A stretch of 64,000 bases of DNA from the NCBI RefSeq assembly GCF_039544165.1, contig NZ_BAABLD010000005.1:310001-374000 (forward strand), written 5' to 3'. The notes beneath the pieces are model-generated. The model saw only the letters and a list, made by a program, of their open reading frames with translations. It had not been told where the DNA came from and ran no database searches. Position numbers and translations under genes: made by a program. Positions 1 through 8,433 of the stretch are shown here, in pieces. Numbering within the stretch: the first letter of the stretch is position 1; each line of letters opens with the position of its first letter. The stretch comes from Viridibacterium curvum (GTDB taxonomy: Bacteria; Pseudomonadota; Gammaproteobacteria; Burkholderiales; Rhodocyclaceae).

Positions 1-318
1 GCCAAACCATGTCGAGAGGAAGCTCGCGGCGATGGAGGTCTCGGTGAAGATCACCGATTCGCCCGCCGCGATGGTGGTAATGCCAGTGAGCGCAACGGCC
101 GCACTGAAGCTGTTGCTGTCGTCGTCCATCTTCCAGCCGGTGATGTCGACGGCACTGCTGCCCGTGTTGGTCAGCTCGAACCAGTCTTTGGCGTAGGGCG
201 AATTGCCGCTTGCCCACGGAGCGACTTCGGTGATCACGATGGCGGCTTGCGCGCTGCCGAGGCCGATGAGGGCGACCGCTGCGGCGAGTGCCTTCAGCGA
301 TGTGCGGATGGTGTTCAT
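1..318 (-). CDS. Lamin-tail-domain exported protein (N-terminal part only, cut by window edge)
   Basis: An open frame starts at the ATG complementary to 316-318 and runs off the left edge, giving 106 residues. Residues 1-26 form a signal peptide (Lys/Arg start, Ala/Leu-rich core, AQA cleavage motif). The mature part begins IVITEVAPWAS and continues with a WFELTNTG stretch and DITGWKMDDD, the usual signature of a lamin-tail domain: IxITEV, then an NxG tract, then DLxGW. A GGAG-type ribosome site lies just upstream of the ATG. Such proteins are secreted beta-sandwich proteins, sometimes carrying nuclease or anchoring domains further on. Whether this one has a PEP-CTERM tail or an enzyme domain cannot be seen here. 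Confidence 0.75.
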   Translation of the reverse strand, partial: MNTIRTSLKALAAAVALIGLGSAQAAIVITEVAPWASGNSPYAKDWFELTNTGSSAVDITGWKMDDDSNSFSAAVALTGITTIAAGESVIFTETSIAASFLSTWFG

Positions 319-639
319 TGCTCTACTCCGGTAGTCCGGCTTCGTCGTCTGGTGTCTCCGGCAGAGCGAAGCCTTGTCTTTGGAAAGGCCGGAGAACGCG
401 CGAGCTTAGGTTGCGCGCATTGCAAGGGCATGACAGCTGTTCTGGCAGGCGACCCAAGGCAAAATCCGTGGCGACACCCGTGGCGGAACTTTCGCCGCCC
501 TGCCGGACCAAAACCGCATGCCTCATCCTTCCCGGTGACGATGCGATGCTGCGACAGAGGTGCAGTTCAGCGGCCTTGAACTCAGGTTTTTTGCATCCAT
601 CTCCGGCATTACGCGCTTCGCCTCACTCTCGGCTCCTGT
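319..639. other. Intergenic region between divergent genes
   Basis: This 321-base stretch separates the left-going lamin-tail gene from the right-going phosphoesterase. The open frames crossing it on both strands have no recognisable protein character. I see no strong hairpin terminator and no convincing repeat. It presumably holds the two divergent promoters, but I could not pick a clear -35/-10 pair. Confidence 0.5.
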
Positions 640-1791
640 ATGCCTCCCATCCGTTTCCTGCTCGCCGTTGTCGGTCTCATCGCGACTCTTCATCTGTACC
701 TCGCGATTCGCCTCGTGCCCGATCTGCCCGTGTCTGGCGCAGTGCAGTTCGCAGCCATTGTCGTGTTGGTGCTGTCGACCCTGCTGCAGCCTCTTGGCCT
801 GCTCTCGCGCAGCTTACCTGGCGAGGCCTGGCGCGACCGCTTCGCCTGGCTGGGCATGGGATTCATGGGTTTTTTCTCGTCGCTGTTTGTGCTGTCGCTG
901 CTGCGCGATGTAATGCTTGTCATCGCTTTCGTCGTGGATGTCAGCGGTCTGTTCGAACTTGATTTCTCTGCGCTGGAAGCGATGTCGGCTGTGACCTGTC
1001 TTGTGCTCGCAGCCATCGTCACTGCGTGGGGCTTCATCAATGCGCGTCGTCTGGCGCGCGTCGTCGACATCAACGTGCCGATTGCCAACCTGCCTTCGGG
1101 TCTGAATGGTTTCCGCATTGCGCAGATCAGTGACATCCACGTCGGACCCACCATCAAGAAGGCCTATCTCGCGCGCATCGTGCAAGCCGTCAATCGTCTG
1201 CAGCCCGATGTGGTCGCCATAACCGGTGACCTCGTCGACGGTCGCGTCAGTGACCTGCGCGATCACGTCGCGCCGCTCGCTACGCTGCAGGCGCGGCATG
1301 GCAGCTTCTTCGTCACGGGCAATCACGAGTACTACTCCGGCGCGCATGAATGGATTGCCGAGCTGCGGCGTCTGGGCCTGCGCGTGCTGCTCAACGAGCA
1401 TGTGCAGCTTGAACATGACGGAGCCGGCATCGTGCTTGCCGGTGTCACCGACTACAGCGCCGGCGCTTTCGATCCCGCGCATCGCAGTGACCCCAAGGCC
1501 GCCGTTGCTGGCGCGCCAAGCGGTGTTCCGCGCATCCTGCTCGCGCACCAGCCACGCACGGCCAACGCGGCAGCGGGTGCAGGTTTCCAGCTGCAGCTTT
1601 CGGGCCACACGCACGGCGGGCAATTCTGGCCGTGGAATCTCTTTGTGCCGCTGCAGCAGCCTTTCACGGCTGGCCTGCATCGTCTGCAGGACCTGTGGAT
1701 CTACGTCAGCCGAGGCACCGGTTATTGGGGGCCGCCCAAGCGCTTTGGCGCGCCATCCGAGATCACTTGTTTGCGTCTGGTGGCAGCCTGA
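640..1791 (+). CDS. Membrane-anchored calcineurin-like metallophosphoesterase
   Basis: 383 residues. The first 140 or so are strongly hydrophobic, with about four membrane segments (roughly 3-25, 36-56, 68-98 and 115-135). The rest is a calcineurin-type phosphoesterase domain. The metal-binding motifs are all present: DIH at 165-167, GDLVD at 196-200, GNHE at 227-230, the AHQP histidine at 303, and GHTHGG at 322-327. The layout matches the YkuE/YaeI-like group of two-metal phosphoesterases, several of which act on lipid-linked or membrane substrates. The active domain would face one side of the inner membrane. The substrate cannot be read from the sequence. The ATG at 640 is chosen because it starts the first membrane segment. 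Confidence 0.85.
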   Translation: MPPIRFLLAVVGLIATLHLYLAIRLVPDLPVSGAVQFAAIVVLVLSTLLQPLGLLSRSLPGEAWRDRFAWLGMGFMGFFSSLFVLSLLRDVMLVIAFVVDVSGLFELDFSALEAMSAVTCLVLAAIVTAWGFINARRLARVVDINVPIANLPSGLNGFRIAQISDIHVGPTIKKAYLARIVQAVNRLQPDVVAITGDLVDGRVSDLRDHVAPLATLQARHGSFFVTGNHEYYSGAHEWIAELRRLGLRVLLNEHVQLEHDGAGIVLAGVTDYSAGAFDPAHRSDPKAAVAGAPSGVPRILLAHQPRTANAAAGAGFQLQLSGHTHGGQFWPWNLFVPLQQPFTAGLHRLQDLWIYVSRGTGYWGPPKRFGAPSEITCLRLVAA

Positions 1792-1804
1792 AGCGGCAAT
1801 CGCC

Positions 1805-2122
1805 TCAAGTCTGCAGGGCGGTGCTGCAGCACTTGTCGCACATATCCCAAGGCAGGCAAGCGCAGACGCGAGTCAGCTCGACATAGCGGCTGCCTGCGAC
1901 AAACGCACCTCCGACAGGTGCCTGCCCCCTGGATGCCGGGTGCTTGCTGGAGGAGGGCGCGGGCCTCGCTGCTGCATCGCGCGGCGTCGGCTGCCATTTA
2001 GCGAAAGCCGACATATCCGCCTTGTCCGCCACATACCAGAGCTTGTTCGCGGCATCCCAGCGCGCGCCCAGTGCCTTGGCTGCATCTTTCTCGGCGAAGG
2101 GGACTTTCAGATCGAATCTCAT
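1805..2122 (-). CDS. DUF5710 domain protein with C-terminal cysteine cluster
   Basis: 105 residues. The first 45 form a DUF5710 domain: a VPFAEKD segment, ALGARWD, then LWYV and a KW ending. This small domain is often fused to toprim, primase or DNA-processing proteins and here stands nearly alone. A Pro/Ala/Ser-rich linker follows. The last 25 residues carry four cysteines in a CAC and CDKCC arrangement, which could bind zinc. The gene converges on the phosphoesterase with only 13 bases between stops. Function is unknown. Confidence 0.65.
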   Translation of the reverse strand: MRFDLKVPFAEKDAAKALGARWDAANKLWYVADKADMSAFAKWQPTPRDAAARPAPSSSKHPASRGQAPVGGAFVAGSRYVELTRVCACLPWDMCDKCCSTALQT

Positions 2123-2361
2123 GGATGTGGCGTGGGGTGAAGACCGGGAGCGCGATCATACGGTGAAGGGCGCACGGCGGGCCAAAGCATTCCGGAAAAC
2201 CCCTTGCCGCCTGCTTTGTGGGCGGTTGGCGTGATGGATTGCACGCTGCGCGGGGCGGATCGCTAATAGTCATGAACTACTGCACATCTGGCGACGCCTT
2301 GTTTGTTGGCTATATGTATTAATCAATAAAAATGCCAAAACCAACAACAAGGGAGTTTCCT

Positions 2362-3021
2362 GTGAAAGTTCGTGCGCTGGTTTCCATGCTCGGTTTTGCC
2401 CTGTCCCTCGCCGTGGCGGCTCCGGCCCAGGCGACCGTGATCAATGGCGGTTTCGAGAACAACTTCAGCGGCTGGACCGTTACCGGTGACGGCTACCTCG
2501 TCACCCAGACCGGCAACACCCGCACCCGTCACGACTACCAGACCTACCAGGGCTGGGAAGGTGCCGACGTCTGGTTCGGCAGCCCCGCCAAGGACGGCAG
2601 CACCTTCGCGGTTTTCGGCTCTTACGGCAACGAAAGCTCCGGGGGGGTCACGTCGTCGCTGTGGACCGCCACCAACCAGTACATCAGCTTCTGGACAGCT
2701 GGTAACTACACCGCCAACCAGGGGAACAATCGCGCTTACGCCGAGATCCTCAGCAGCACCGGCGCCGTGCTCGCCAAGCAATATCTCAACAGCTACAACG
2801 ACAGCGTCTGGCGCGAGTTCACATTCGATCTTGCCGCGCTGGGCCTGAATGCCGGCGACCAGTTCAGCTTCCATTTTGAAGATGGCTACAGCTGGAGCGT
2901 CATCGACAACATCGCTGAGTCTGGCCCCGCACTGCCCGGTGGCAACGTGCCCGAGCCCGCCAGCCTTGCACTCGTTGGCGCAGGCATCGTGATGCTGGCA
3001 CGTCGCCGTCGCCAGCGTTGA
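2362..3021 (+). CDS. PEP-CTERM sorting domain exported protein
   Basis: The start is taken as GTG 2362 rather than ATG 2332, because an AAGGGAG ribosome site sits seven bases before the GTG. The product is 219 residues. Residues 1-24 are a signal peptide ending AQA. The middle is a carbohydrate-binding-like beta sandwich (INGGFENNFSGWTVTG start, typical of choice-of-anchor or CBM-like PEP-CTERM proteins). The end is a classic PEP-CTERM tripartite signal: VPEPASLAL, a hydrophobic helix, then RRRRQR. Exosortase would cleave and anchor it, usually as part of exopolysaccharide or floc matrix. No exosortase gene is in this window. Confidence 0.85.
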   Translation: MKVRALVSMLGFALSLAVAAPAQATVINGGFENNFSGWTVTGDGYLVTQTGNTRTRHDYQTYQGWEGADVWFGSPAKDGSTFAVFGSYGNESSGGVTSSLWTATNQYISFWTAGNYTANQGNNRAYAEILSSTGAVLAKQYLNSYNDSVWREFTFDLAALGLNAGDQFSFHFEDGYSWSVIDNIAESGPALPGGNVPEPASLALVGAGIVMLARRRRQR

Positions 3022-3041
3022 TTGACGAGGCAAGCTCAAAG

Positions 3042-3070
3042 AAAAAGGCCACGCTGTGCGTGGCTTTTTT
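3042..3070. terminator. Bidirectional intrinsic terminator after the PEP-CTERM gene
   Basis: A perfect seven-pair stem, GCCACGC/GCGTGGC with TGT loop (3048-3064), is flanked by five A bases on the left and six T bases on the right. It can therefore end transcription in both directions. It is one of a family of near-identical terminators in this window (see 9389, 11991, 17181, 19945). Confidence 0.85.
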
Positions 3071-3186
3071 CTTGATGGGCGCGACTCCGACACGGAAGTT
3101 GCCGAGTTGTTGCCGGATGTCGCTGGCCAGGCCATTCAACTCGCCAGGGATTGGCGCCCGGCACGCTTGCGCTCCTCAAGGTCCTA

Positions 3187-3321
3187 CAACGCCTTCGCTA
3201 CCGCCATCAGCCAGTCGGCGTCCAGCGCTCGCCCGAGGCTCTCCACCAGCGACGTCATTGCAGCACGCCGTGCAGGCGCAGGAAATCCGAAGAACCCGAA
3301 TCGCTGCGTCATGCAGGCCGC
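3187..3321 (-). pseudogene. Remnant of a DNA alkylation repair (AlkD-like) gene
   Basis: The minus-strand reading spells MTQRFGFFGFPAPARRA, then a helical stretch and DADWLMAVAKAL, followed at once by a TAG stop. This resembles the N-terminal part of AlkD-family HEAT-like glycosylases (FGIxxPxRR followed by an LW helix). The rest of the protein is missing and no start with a ribosome site is visible, so it looks like a truncated relic downstream of the DUF1398 gene. The similarity is judged by eye on about 45 residues. An unrelated short frame is possible. Confidence 0.35.
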
Positions 3322-3394
3322 CACTGGTGCGGCGCGCTCAGGCTTGCGGCGAAGGCTTCGGCAGGCGTTGCGTTGGTGTGGGCGGGTGCGATGC

Positions 3395-3790
3395 TCAATC
3401 CGGAAATCGCTCCACGTGCGTCTCGCCCTTGCGGCCGAAGTAGGTGACATGGCGGCCCGCGATCCACACCGTGTAACCCGCGCAACCGGCAGCCTGCGTG
3501 AGCTGCTTGAATTCCGGGTACATCACCTTGCCCTGCTGTGCGCCGAGAATCGCAGCGCGCACGCCCTCGGCGCTGAAGTCGTTCGCGATGGCGTCGCTCG
3601 CGCGCTCGAAGCACTGATCCAGCGTGCTGCCATCGGGCAGGAAATAGCTCGTGCGACCCGAGCGGTAATCCACGTGATACGACTCAACCTGAACACTGCT
3701 GAGCTGGCCGATGACCTGGCCGAAATGGATGCGGCCAGCGTTGGACGCTTCGAAAGTCGAGGTGATGATGTCCTGGATATCTGCCTGCAT
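3395..3790 (-). CDS. DUF1398 family protein (YbcV-like)
   Basis: 131 residues. The pattern fits DUF1398: an N-terminal helix, then VESYHVDYRSGRTSYFLPDG, an F-AEGVRAAILGAQQGK segment, and a C-terminal sheet with AGCAGYTVWI and GRHVTYFGRKGETHVERFP. The family is small, cytosolic and of unknown function. It lies 45 bases downstream of the MarR gene on the same strand and is probably co-transcribed with it. Confidence 0.75.
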   Translation of the reverse strand: MQADIQDIITSTFEASNAGRIHFGQVIGQLSSVQVESYHVDYRSGRTSYFLPDGSTLDQCFERASDAIANDFSAEGVRAAILGAQQGKVMYPEFKQLTQAAGCAGYTVWIAGRHVTYFGRKGETHVERFPD

Positions 3791-3835
3791 GCGTGTTACT
3801 CAATGGGTGAGGTTTGAGTGGAAGAGGGCCTGACT

Positions 3836-4300
3836 TCAGGCCGTCGGGATTTCCTTGAGCTGGTGGTGCTGTACCAGACCCTGCATCAGGGCCATCAGCG
3901 TGGCGCGGTCAGCTTCGGGCAGATGCGCGAAGAAGTGTTCGTCATTCGCATCCGCCAGTGCCGCCAGTTGTGGCAGCAGTCTCTTGCCTGCTTGAGTGAG
4001 GCGCAGCGCCTGCGCGCGCCCATCCACGGCCAGCCGCTCGGCCAGACCCTTCTGCTCCAACCGGCTCATCACCTTCGACGCCGCGCCCTTGGTCATGCCC
4101 AGCGCCGTGATCAATGAGGCATGCGAGCTCTCCTCCTGATCCAGCAAGGTGCGCAATGCCACCCACTCTGTGACTGTCACATCGCGCGCTTCCAGCTGCT
4201 TCTGGAAGCGCTGCGACACATGGTTCGAAACAAAGCGCAGCCAGAAACCCAGATGTGCTTCCAGCGGCGCGGCAGCGATTGGCTTCCTTGTACGTGCCAA
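3836..4300 (-). CDS. MarR-family transcriptional regulator
   Basis: 154 residues from a TTG start at 4300, preceded by AAGGAA. The longer in-frame reading would begin inside the operator and is less likely. The winged helix is clear: VTVTEWVALRTLL, then SLITALGMTKGAASKVMSRLEQ as the recognition helix, and the wing GRAQALRLTQAGKRLLPQL. A dimerising helix follows. Two GTTTCCNNGGAAAC palindromes lie in its own promoter, so it is probably autorepressed. It may also control the Old Yellow Enzyme upstream on the same strand, although a terminator separates them. Confidence 0.85.
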   Translation of the reverse strand: MARTRKPIAAAPLEAHLGFWLRFVSNHVSQRFQKQLEARDVTVTEWVALRTLLDQEESSHASLITALGMTKGAASKVMSRLEQKGLAERLAVDGRAQALRLTQAGKRLLPQLAALADANDEHFFAHLPEADRATLMALMQGLVQHHQLKEIPTA

Positions 4301-4304
4301 GATG

Positions 4305-4358
4305 GTTTCCTTGGAAACTTGATGGCGGGATCGTAGTTTCCGTGGAAACAAAAGTCAA
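4305..4358 (-). promoter_or_regulatory. marR-type promoter with two operator palindromes
   Basis: On the minus strand, a -35 TTGACT (4358-4353) and a -10 TACGAT (4335-4330) are 17 bases apart. The spacer is filled by a palindrome with GTTTCC/GGAAAC arms (4336-4349). A second copy with the same arms (4305-4318) lies just before the TTG start and overlaps the ribosome site. The two centres are 31 bases apart, three helical turns, so two repressor dimers could sit on the same DNA face. Confidence 0.7.
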
Positions 4359-4484
4359 TGCTCCGGCCTGCAGCTATCCGCACAAGCTGTCGGGCTGCCT
4401 CTGCTCCAGGCGCTACCAGTCAGCGCCTGTCGTCCATCAATATCGTCGCGCGCCTCGACGCGTGGCGCTCGCAAGACGCCTGGC

Positions 4485-4516
4485 AAAAAAAAGGGCCACC
4501 GCATGGGTGGCCCTTT
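4485..4516. terminator. Intrinsic terminator downstream of the Old Yellow Enzyme gene
   Basis: The stem GGGCCACC/GGTGGCCC has a short GCATG loop. Eight A bases to its left read as a U-tract on the minus strand, ending the flavin reductase transcript before the MarR gene. Confidence 0.8.
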
Positions 4517-4552
4517 ATCACTGCGTGGGTGCAGCGCCGCTGTTCGACGCGC

Positions 4553-5623
4553 TTACACCGCGAGTGTCGGGTAGTCGGTATAGCCCTCGGCGCCGGACGT
4601 GTAGAACGTCGCTGGGTTCGGTGTGTTGAGCGCGGCCTTGGCCTTGATGCGAGCGGGCAGGTCAGGGTTGGCCAGGAAGGCCGTGCCGAAGGCCACCGCG
4701 TCGAGCTTGCCGTCGGCAATCGCGGCTTCGGCCTCTTCTGCGCTGTAGCCCATGTTGCCAATCAGCACGCCCTTGTAGGCGGCCCGCACCGGCGTCATCA
4801 GGTCGCCAGTCTGCTGCTGGTAGAAGTCGCCGCGCATGAGGTGCAGATAAGCAAGATTGAAGGCATTCAGCTTTTCGGCCAGCCATGTGACAAGCCCGAC
4901 CGGATCGCTGTCACGCATGTCGTTGTAACTGTTCAGTGGAGACAGGCGCAGGCCGACGCGATCACTGCCCCACACTTCGATCACCGCAGCCAGTATCTCG
5001 AACAACAGGCGCGCGCGGTTCTCACGGCTACCCCCGTACGCTCCTTCGCGTTTGTTCGAGCCGTCGCGCAGGAACTGATCGATCAGATAGCCATTGGCGC
5101 CATGCACCTCAACGCCATCAAAACCGGCTTCCTTCGCGTAAATCGCCGCCTGACGGAAGCCCGCCACAATGCCCGGAATCTCTTCGTCGAGCAGGGCGCG
5201 AGGCACGGTGTAGGGCAGCTTGCCCTGGGGGGTGTGCACTTCATCGTTGGCAATCGCAATGGCGCTGGCGCTGACCGGTTGTGCGCCGCCATTCAGTGCC
5301 GGGTGGCAAGCACGGCCGCCGTGCCAGATCTGCAGAAAAATGCGGCCACCCTTCGCGTGTACCGCATCAGTCACGAGCTTCCAGCCCGCTACGCAAGCGG
5401 GTGAGTAGATGCCCGGCTCTTTCCAGAATGCCGAGTTGCCCTCGACGGCCATGGTCGCTTCCGCAATCAGCAGACCACCCGTCGCGCGCTGCGCATAGTG
5501 TTCCGCCATCAGCGCATTGGCCAGGTGTTCTTCACCGGCACGAGCGCGCGTCAGCGGCGCCATGAAAATGCGGTTCGGCACGGTGAGCGCCCCGACTTTG
5601 AGTTCCGAAAACAGATTGGGCAT
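4553..5623 (-). CDS. nemA: Old Yellow Enzyme family alkene/N-ethylmaleimide reductase
   Basis: 356 residues from the ATG at 5623, which has AGGAAAGG upstream. The longer reading to 5665 lacks a ribosome site. It is an FMN-binding TIM barrel: LFSELKVGALTVPNRIFMAP at the N-terminus, the IWHGGRA loop, the substrate-binding EVHGANGYLIDQFLRD (His and Asn that bind the carbonyl), an SRENRARLLFE helix, and the phosphate-binding IGNMGYS region with an AFGTAFLANPDLP end. It reduces activated C=C bonds, nitro compounds or maleimides with NAD(P)H. The gene symbol follows the closest functional group and is a family-level guess. A MarR regulator downstream is a plausible controller. Confidence 0.85.
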   Translation of the reverse strand: MPNLFSELKVGALTVPNRIFMAPLTRARAGEEHLANALMAEHYAQRATGGLLIAEATMAVEGNSAFWKEPGIYSPACVAGWKLVTDAVHAKGGRIFLQIWHGGRACHPALNGGAQPVSASAIAIANDEVHTPQGKLPYTVPRALLDEEIPGIVAGFRQAAIYAKEAGFDGVEVHGANGYLIDQFLRDGSNKREGAYGGSRENRARLLFEILAAVIEVWGSDRVGLRLSPLNSYNDMRDSDPVGLVTWLAEKLNAFNLAYLHLMRGDFYQQQTGDLMTPVRAAYKGVLIGNMGYSAEEAEAAIADGKLDAVAFGTAFLANPDLPARIKAKAALNTPNPATFYTSGAEGYTDYPTLAV

Positions 5624-5953
5624 GGCAGAACCTTTCCTGTGAGGGTTTGGGCCGGGATGCGTCAATGCGACGTACCCGGAGCAGCTCGGTATCTATAGGC
5701 CCTTGTACAGGAATTCAATCGCCCGACTCAAAATCTTTGGCGACCCGCGCGTCGGCTCGACGACAGGATTCGTGCCGCAGGATCGGCCCCGCCGCTTTGC
5801 GTTCCGCCCTCCGTCAGGGACGTATTCCGGGGTAGGCGAACCAAGCATGCCCAGCTGCATGACCGAGCGAGCAGGCGCTCGTGGATTGCTGCCCTGGCGT
5901 GCGTGAATGCGACTCTTTATCTCAGGCTAAGCAGAGCACCAACGGCAGCAGGA
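5624..5953. other. Intergenic region upstream of the Old Yellow Enzyme gene
   Basis: About 330 bases without a recognisable gene. Short open frames cross it on the plus strand but show no family signature or ribosome site. No strong terminator or repeat is visible. It should contain the promoter of the flavin reductase. Confidence 0.5.
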
Positions 5954-6397
5954 TCAATCCGCGCTGGCTGAGTGTGGGGCAATAGGCGTCTTGCAGCTCT
6001 CGCAGTCGAATCCCTGCGCTTCCAGCCACTGCCATGCCTCATCGCATGTGTGGATGGTGATGATCGGCACGTTGATCCCGTCAAACACGCCTTGATTCTC
6101 GGTCACACGGGCGAGGAACTCGACGGCATGAATGCGGATGATGGCCTTCGCACCATTGGCGACCGCCCACGCCAGCAAGTCATGCGAGGCGGCGAAGCCG
6201 CTCTCGGTGCCGCCCTGCCACTGGTGCAGATCCATGACATGCGCCCAGCGGGCGGGTTGGCCCGCCTCCTGCCAGGCTTGCTGGATGCTCGCGGTCATCA
6301 GCAGGACACCCTCGCGATTGAAACTGCCTTCGAGAATCGCGAAGCACACCTGATCACACCATCGAACCCTGCACGTACCGTGCGGCTTGTTCTGCAT
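5954..6397 (-). CDS. Hypothetical protein, possibly STAS/SpoIIAA-like fold
   Basis: 147 residues from the ATG at 6397. The pattern alternates strand and helix: VCFAILEGSFNREGVLLM, then WAHVMDLHQWQGG, a helix with AVANGAKAIIRIHA, and NVPIITIHTCDEAWQWLEA. That layout resembles STAS/SpoIIAA-like proteins, but there is no diagnostic motif. The C-terminus has a CESC pair. A longer reading begins further upstream, but the section before 6397 looks non-coding. Function is unknown. Confidence 0.55.
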   Translation of the reverse strand: MQNKPHGTCRVRWCDQVCFAILEGSFNREGVLLMTASIQQAWQEAGQPARWAHVMDLHQWQGGTESGFAASHDLLAWAVANGAKAIIRIHAVEFLARVTENQGVFDGINVPIITIHTCDEAWQWLEAQGFDCESCKTPIAPHSASAD

Positions 6398-6658
6398 ACG
6401 ATCAGTCTGTTGGATGAAACGATCCCGATTTATAGTCGAGTTGCGACAGGGCAGCAACAACGCCACGCGAACTATCCAGCCGCAAGCGTGCATTGTTTCG
6501 CTAACCGCGTGAGATCGCGCGGGGCCAACCCGGTGATGATCGAGCCCTTTCTACCGGCGCTTCGCTGGCACAGGCAAGTTGCCGCCTTGCCTGCCGCATG
6601 CTCACACCACCCCCGATGCGGCCATACTTTCGCATCCCGAATCGAGACCCGCCAGCCC

Positions 6659-7723
6659 ATGCGCCGATTGCTCATCGCCAGCCTTTGCCTGCTCGCTGCC
6701 TGCAGCAGCGCTCCCGCTCCAGAAGCCACGCAACCCCCCGCGCGGCCCGCAGGCTGCAAGACGCCGCAGGTCTTTGCCAGCGTGCCCGGCTACACGCCCA
6801 TCTACGCCGACCGTGGCCCCGGCGGGGCGTATAGCGAAGTCGACCCCGCTGCCTATGCCGCCATGAAGCAGCGCATGGAAGCCTTCTGGAACGACCTCAA
6901 CGCCTGGCTCGCCATGAGCAATGCCGTCGCGGCCGGCAAACCTGGCACACAGAGCGCCTGCGCCATCCGCTGGCTCGAAGACTGGGCCGCTGGCGCGCAC
7001 ATGCTCAGCCCGCCAAAGGATGCGGACGTCGCCGCGCAATACCAGTCGCGTTATGAGATGAAATGGGCGCTGCAAGGCATCGCCACAGCCTACGCCCTCG
7101 TGCTGCGTCGTGAGGCTACGCCTGCCCAGCACGCCCGCATTGCGCCCTGGCTCCGCGCAGCGGGGCGCGAAGTCGCCGCCTTCAACATCGAGCGCCCCGG
7201 CGACGGCAAGCTCAACAACCACTACTACTGGGGCGGTGCGGCCGCGATGGCGGCAGGCGTCGCGACCGACGACGCCGACCTCATCCGCCTCGCACGCCGC
7301 ACCTATGAAGCCGGCATCGACAGCATCGCCGCCGACGGCAGCCTGCCGCGCGAACGCACACGCCGTCAGCAGGCCCTGCATTACCACGGCTACTCACTCA
7401 CGCCCCTCACCCTCATGGCCGAGCTCGCCCGCCTGCGCGGCGAAGACTGGTATGCCTACAAGCCCGAGCAATTGCCGAAACTCGTCGCAGTCGTCACACG
7501 CGGCATGCGCGACCCCGCCTGGGGCGCCGACTTCTTCGGTACGCCGCAATCCGCCGAGCTCATCAAGACCTGCTCCGACAATCGTGCCTGGAGTATTTTC
7601 TGGCGCAAGCGCGATCCCGATGGCATTGGGCCGCTAGCGCCACCGCCAGGTGAGTGCTCGTATCGCAGTCTGGGAGGGGATCTGGCGATGCTGATGCAGC
7701 GGGGGTATTTCAGGGGGAGGTGA
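6659..7723 (+). CDS. Alginate lyase family (PL5-like) lipoprotein
   Basis: 354 residues from the ATG at 6659. The frame stays open far upstream, but a lipoprotein signal peptide starts here (RRLLIASLCLLAAC, lipobox LAAC). The rest is an alpha/alpha toroid with two hallmark motifs of polysaccharide lyase family 5. One is NNHYYWGGAAAMA (catalytic Asn/His, compare NNHxYW in AlgL). The other is RRQQALHYHGYSLTPLTLMA (catalytic Arg/Tyr region). It probably cleaves polymannuronate by beta-elimination from the outer-membrane inner face or the periplasm. No alginate biosynthesis genes are nearby, so a nutritional or matrix-remodelling role is equally possible. Confidence 0.8.
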   Translation: MRRLLIASLCLLAACSSAPAPEATQPPARPAGCKTPQVFASVPGYTPIYADRGPGGAYSEVDPAAYAAMKQRMEAFWNDLNAWLAMSNAVAAGKPGTQSACAIRWLEDWAAGAHMLSPPKDADVAAQYQSRYEMKWALQGIATAYALVLRREATPAQHARIAPWLRAAGREVAAFNIERPGDGKLNNHYYWGGAAAMAAGVATDDADLIRLARRTYEAGIDSIAADGSLPRERTRRQQALHYHGYSLTPLTLMAELARLRGEDWYAYKPEQLPKLVAVVTRGMRDPAWGADFFGTPQSAELIKTCSDNRAWSIFWRKRDPDGIGPLAPPPGECSYRSLGGDLAMLMQRGYFRGR

Positions 7724-7764
7724 GGTGGGAGGCTGCCACCCACAGTGTGTTCGTGGCCAGGCGA

Positions 7765-7793
7765 GTAGGGTGCGCACCGCGCACCATTCCAGC
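7765..7793. repeat. REP-like half-element left of the RAYT gene
   Basis: The sequence GTAGGGTGCGCACCGCGC followed by ACCATTCCAGC matches the left end of the REPIN-like elements at 8434, 17239, 19441 and 19799. It ends two bases before the RAYT stop codon, so the transposase gene lies between this half-element and a full element. Confidence 0.7.
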
Positions 7794-7795
7794 CC

Positions 7796-8344
7796 TCATT
7801 CATCAAACCCGTATTCCGGCAGGGACATATCGCCGCCGGCCCAATCTGCCGCATACACCCCGGCTCTGACGAGGCGGTGAAAGGTGGAATGCGGCCAGTC
7901 GGCCACGCTGCGCACCAGACCGTGCTTCACCGGATTGAAGTGCACGTAATCCATATGTGCGGCGTAATCGGCATCGTCGCGGATCTGGTGTTCCCAGAAG
8001 CGGCGTTGCCAGATCGTCGATTCGCGCCGGGCGATGCGCGAGGCATTGCGCCATTCAGCGCGTTCGTAATCAGCCGCCACGGTGCGCGTCACGAGGCTTT
8101 TTATTCGCCCCCAGCGCAGCCCGAAATCCGCGTCATTCGGTGGCAGTGTCCAGATGCAATGCAGGTGGTCCGGCAGCAGCACCCAGGCATCAATGGCAAA
8201 AGGCATATCCGTCCGCACCCGTCGCACTGCGTTACGCAAAGCCGCGCGCAAGGGTTCGTCGGTGAGGATGGTTTGGCGGCGATGCGTCACTACCGTGAAG
8301 AAAAAAGTAGCGCCCGTAGCATTCGAGCGACGATAGCGCGACAT
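7796..8344 (-). CDS. REP-associated tyrosine transposase (RAYT)
   Basis: 182 residues, a single-domain Y1 HUH-type transposase. The N-terminus RYRRSNATGATFFFTVVTHR is typical of RAYTs. The metal-binding HUH is DHLHCIW, and the catalytic tyrosine helix is YVHFNPVKHGLVRSVADWPH, with a preceding WQRRFWEHQIRDD. These enzymes nick and join single-stranded REP/REPIN palindromes and are domesticated rather than selfish transposases. Matching palindromes flank it on both sides and recur at 17.2 and 19.4-19.9 kb. The gene looks intact. Confidence 0.9.
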   Translation of the reverse strand: MSRYRRSNATGATFFFTVVTHRRQTILTDEPLRAALRNAVRRVRTDMPFAIDAWVLLPDHLHCIWTLPPNDADFGLRWGRIKSLVTRTVAADYERAEWRNASRIARRESTIWQRRFWEHQIRDDADYAAHMDYVHFNPVKHGLVRSVADWPHSTFHRLVRAGVYAADWAGGDMSLPEYGFDE

Positions 8345-8433
8345 GGATCAGCCTAGACAAGAAAAGCCCCGATCATCGCCACCCGCCCGCCACCTCGCAA
8401 GCCGTCCGGAAGACCACCGTACGACACACGAGC

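Noticed and set aside
2275..2340. Sigma-54 promoter before the PEP-CTERM gene (TGGCGACGCCTTGT)
   Set aside because: The spacing and the -12 GC element do not match the consensus well enough.
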